64,000 bases of DNA, taken from assembly GCA_905182305.1 (NCBI GenBank), contig CAJJBB010000007.1:1-64000 (forward strand). Direction: 5' to 3'. A program made the position numbers and the translations under genes. This document shows positions 62,482 through 64,000 of the stretch, one piece after another (positions within the stretch are counted from its first letter, which is position 1; each line of letters starts with the position of its first letter). The stretch comes from Flavobacteria bacterium MS024-2A. Its GTDB lineage: Bacteria > Bacteroidota > Bacteroidia > Flavobacteriales > Flavobacteriaceae. Below the pieces are notes generated by a model that made no database searches, was not told the DNA's origin, and saw nothing but the letters and a program-made list of their open reading frames with translations.

Positions 62482-62982
62482 ATGGAAAAATTAATAGGTG
62501 AATTTTCTTTAGGGTTGTTTTTTTGGCAATCCCTAATTTTCATAGGCTTGTTATTCATGCTTCGTAAATTTGCGTGGAAGCCCATTTTAGATGCGGTTAA
62601 TGATCGTGAAACTTCAATTAAAGATGCGCTTGCTTCTGCAGAAGCTGCTCGAGATGAGATGAAGAATTTACAATCTGACAATCAGCGGATTTTAAAAGAA
62701 GCAAGAGCAGAAAAAGAGGTATTACTTAAAGAAGCTCGTGCCACTCGTTCTGAATTGATTAATGGTGCAAAAGAAGAAGCTCAAGAGGAAGCTCAAAAAA
62801 TCTTATCACAAGCACAAGATGCTATTCAAAGTGAAAAGCGCGCAGCAGTTAAAGAGCTTAGAGAACAAGTGGGCTCTATAGCAATGGAGATTGCAGAAAA
62901 AGTATTACAAAAGGAATTGGAAAATAAAGACCGACAACTTGAGTTGGTAGATCAATTATTGCAAGACACTAAACTTAAGTAA
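62482..62982 (+). CDS. atpF: ATP synthase F0 subunit b
   Basis: This 166-aa subunit has one N-terminal span (about 10-28, LFFWQSLIFIGLLFMLRKFAW) followed by a long right-handed coiled coil rich in Ala, Glu and Lys. It forms the peripheral stalk. It abuts atpH with no gap. Confidence 0.96.
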   Translation: MEKLIGEFSLGLFFWQSLIFIGLLFMLRKFAWKPILDAVNDRETSIKDALASAEAARDEMKNLQSDNQRILKEARAEKEVLLKEARATRSELINGAKEEAQEEAQKILSQAQDAIQSEKRAAVKELREQVGSIAMEIAEKVLQKELENKDRQLELVDQLLQDTKLK

Positions 62983-63528
62983 ATGAGAGGAACACGTGCT
63001 GCCCTTCGTTATGCTAAAGCCATGCTTTCATATGCTCAAGAGTCAAAAGCTGCTGAAGCTGTCGCTAACGACATGTATTCCTTAATTTCTTTACTGCAGG
63101 ATAACAACGAAGTTCAAACAATGCTTGAAAATCCAATTCTTCCTGTAGCTGAAAAAGAGGCTGTGTTGAAAGAATTATTTTCTCAGGCAAGCCCAGAAAC
63201 ATTTAAACTATTTTCTTTGTTAGCAGCAAAAAACCGTTTAGCGATACTTGCGGTTACTGGAGAACAATATGTTCGCCTTTATGCTCAAACCCAAGGAGAA
63301 GTGACAGCTATTGTCACCACGGCAATTGGGCTTACTCCCTCACTAAAACAAGCGGTTTTAGAGAAAGCAAAAGGACTTACTAAAGAGAACGTTCAACTTG
63401 AAAATAAAATCGATCCAGGAATTATAGGTGGATTTATTTTAAAGATTGGTGATTTACAATATGATGCGAGTGTTTCTCATCAATTAAAATCAATAAAAAC
63501 AACATTAATAAATACGAATTCGATCTAA
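62983..63528 (+). CDS. atpH: ATP synthase F1 delta subunit
   Basis: This 181-aa subunit has an N-terminal helical domain (RYAKAMLSYAQESKAAEAV) that binds alpha, and a C-terminal part with LENKIDPGIIGGFILKIGDLQYDASV, the delta/OSCP signature. It follows atpF directly and ends 11 bp before atpA. Confidence 0.96.
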   Translation: MRGTRAALRYAKAMLSYAQESKAAEAVANDMYSLISLLQDNNEVQTMLENPILPVAEKEAVLKELFSQASPETFKLFSLLAAKNRLAILAVTGEQYVRLYAQTQGEVTAIVTTAIGLTPSLKQAVLEKAKGLTKENVQLENKIDPGIIGGFILKIGDLQYDASVSHQLKSIKTTLINTNSI

Positions 63529-63539
63529 AATAAACGATC

Positions 63540-64000
63540 ATGGCAGATGTAAACCCCGCTGAAGTTTCAGCAATACTAAAAAAACAATTATCCGGCTTTA
63601 GCTCAGCATCCGCTTTGGATGAGGTAGGAACGGTATTAGAGGTGGGAGATGGTATTGCCCGCGTGTTTGGTCTTTCCAATGCACAATATGGCGAATTAGT
63701 TTCTTTCGATAAAGGCCTTGAAGGAATGGTGCTTAACCTAGAAGAAGACCACGTAGGGGTTGTACTATTAGGCCCATCAAAAGGTGTTAAAGAAGGCGAT
63801 ACCGTAAAAAGAACTCAACGAATTGCCTCTATAAAAGTAGGAGAAGGCGTTGTGGGTCGCGTTGTTAATACATTAGGGAACCCTATTGATGGAAAAGGAG
63901 ATTTACAAGGAGAACTTTATGAAATGCCTTTGGAGCGAAAAGCACCTGGGGTAATTTTTCGACAGCCAGTAAATGAACCCCTTCAAACAGGTATTAAATC
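63540..64000 (+). CDS. atpA: ATP synthase F1 alpha subunit (partial, cut by window end)
   Basis: From ATG 63540 the frame stays open to the window end (153 codons). It reads MADVNPAEVSAILKKQLSGF, then VLEVGDGIARVFGLSNAQYGEL and GRVVNTLGNPIDGKG, the N-terminal barrel and following signature of the alpha subunit. The nucleotide-binding P-loop would follow beyond the window. Confidence 0.97.
   Translation, partial: MADVNPAEVSAILKKQLSGFSSASALDEVGTVLEVGDGIARVFGLSNAQYGELVSFDKGLEGMVLNLEEDHVGVVLLGPSKGVKEGDTVKRTQRIASIKVGEGVVGRVVNTLGNPIDGKGDLQGELYEMPLERKAPGVIFRQPVNEPLQTGIK

Noticed and set aside
62993-62998. CACGTG core at the atpH start as a parS
   Set aside because: Flanks GGAACACGTGCTGC do not fit the consensus on either side.
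1-64000. CRISPR array, intact transposase or intact integrase
   Set aside because: No regular spacer-repeat array and no ORF with transposase or tyrosine-recombinase motifs was seen by eye.

Overview
The window looks like chromosomal DNA of a low-GC, probably marine member of the Flavobacteriales (Bacteroidota). Evidence seen: many short leaders with the Bacteroidota -7 box TAnnTTTG, a PorW/SprE-type lipoprotein of the type IX secretion system, a CarbopepD-plugged TonB receptor, Flavobacteria-restricted families (DUF4837, DUF2452, DUF5687, DUF6341/DUF6427-like, GIN/DUF2807 domain), glnS, and the usual Bacteroidota atp order. No rRNA, CRISPR array or intact insertion sequence was seen. Two tRNA genes are present.

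Region 1 (1-6.4 kb) is accessory. A metal, probably zinc, uptake block (Fur/Zur-family regulator, MerC-like membrane protein, small unknown protein, ZnuD-like TonB receptor, acidic lipoprotein) lies between copies of a decayed sequence. That sequence shares a perfect 50-bp direct repeat (84-133 and 5367-5416). A 23-bp palindrome resembling a Zur box sits in the merC promoter. About 1.1 kb after the block is a graveyard of phage-like gene relics.

Region 2 (6.4-10.3 kb) holds homoserine dehydrogenase, an aldehyde dehydrogenase, an Lrp-type regulator facing them, a CAT-anticodon tRNA with terminator, and a short phage-like GRPKG-type gene whose decayed cousins are the repeats of region 1.

Region 3 (10.3-17 kb) is an operon of an outer-membrane barrel, an ABC ATPase, two FtsX permeases and a LolA-like carrier, which looks like a trans-envelope lipid or lipoprotein exporter. 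A secreted esterase and SGNH-hydrolase pair follows.

Region 4 (17-32.3 kb) is mostly housekeeping: a 41-aa basic protein, DUF2452, rbfA, a LolC/E-type permease, dusB, lepA, acetyltransferases, peptidases, a frameshifted universal-stress gene fused by overlap to a SulP anion transporter, lactonase-like enzymes, rnpA and rpiB.

Region 5 (32.3-43.6 kb) has a 490-bp AT-rich gap with repeated TTATTAACA 9-mers, then rnr, tRNA-Cys, folB, glnS, an SPFH protein, gltX, ybeY, mnmG and a methyltransferase. Two parS-like sites in inverted orientation flank mnmG. With rnpA, mnmG and the atp operon nearby, this may be an origin-proximal part of the chromosome.

Region 6 (43.6-57.5 kb) has holB (delta prime), pgk, a DUF4837 lipoprotein, tatA, an M23 peptidase, a GH3-type acyl-adenylase with a glycosyltransferase and a pyruvyltransferase, purD with its Flavobacterial neighbours, a PaaE-like reductase, and a DUF5687 ABC exporter.

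Region 7 (57.5-64 kb) runs from porW/sprE through bactofilin directly into the ATP synthase operon (atpZ/I, DUF6168-like, atpB, E, F, H, A), cut off in atpA by the window end.
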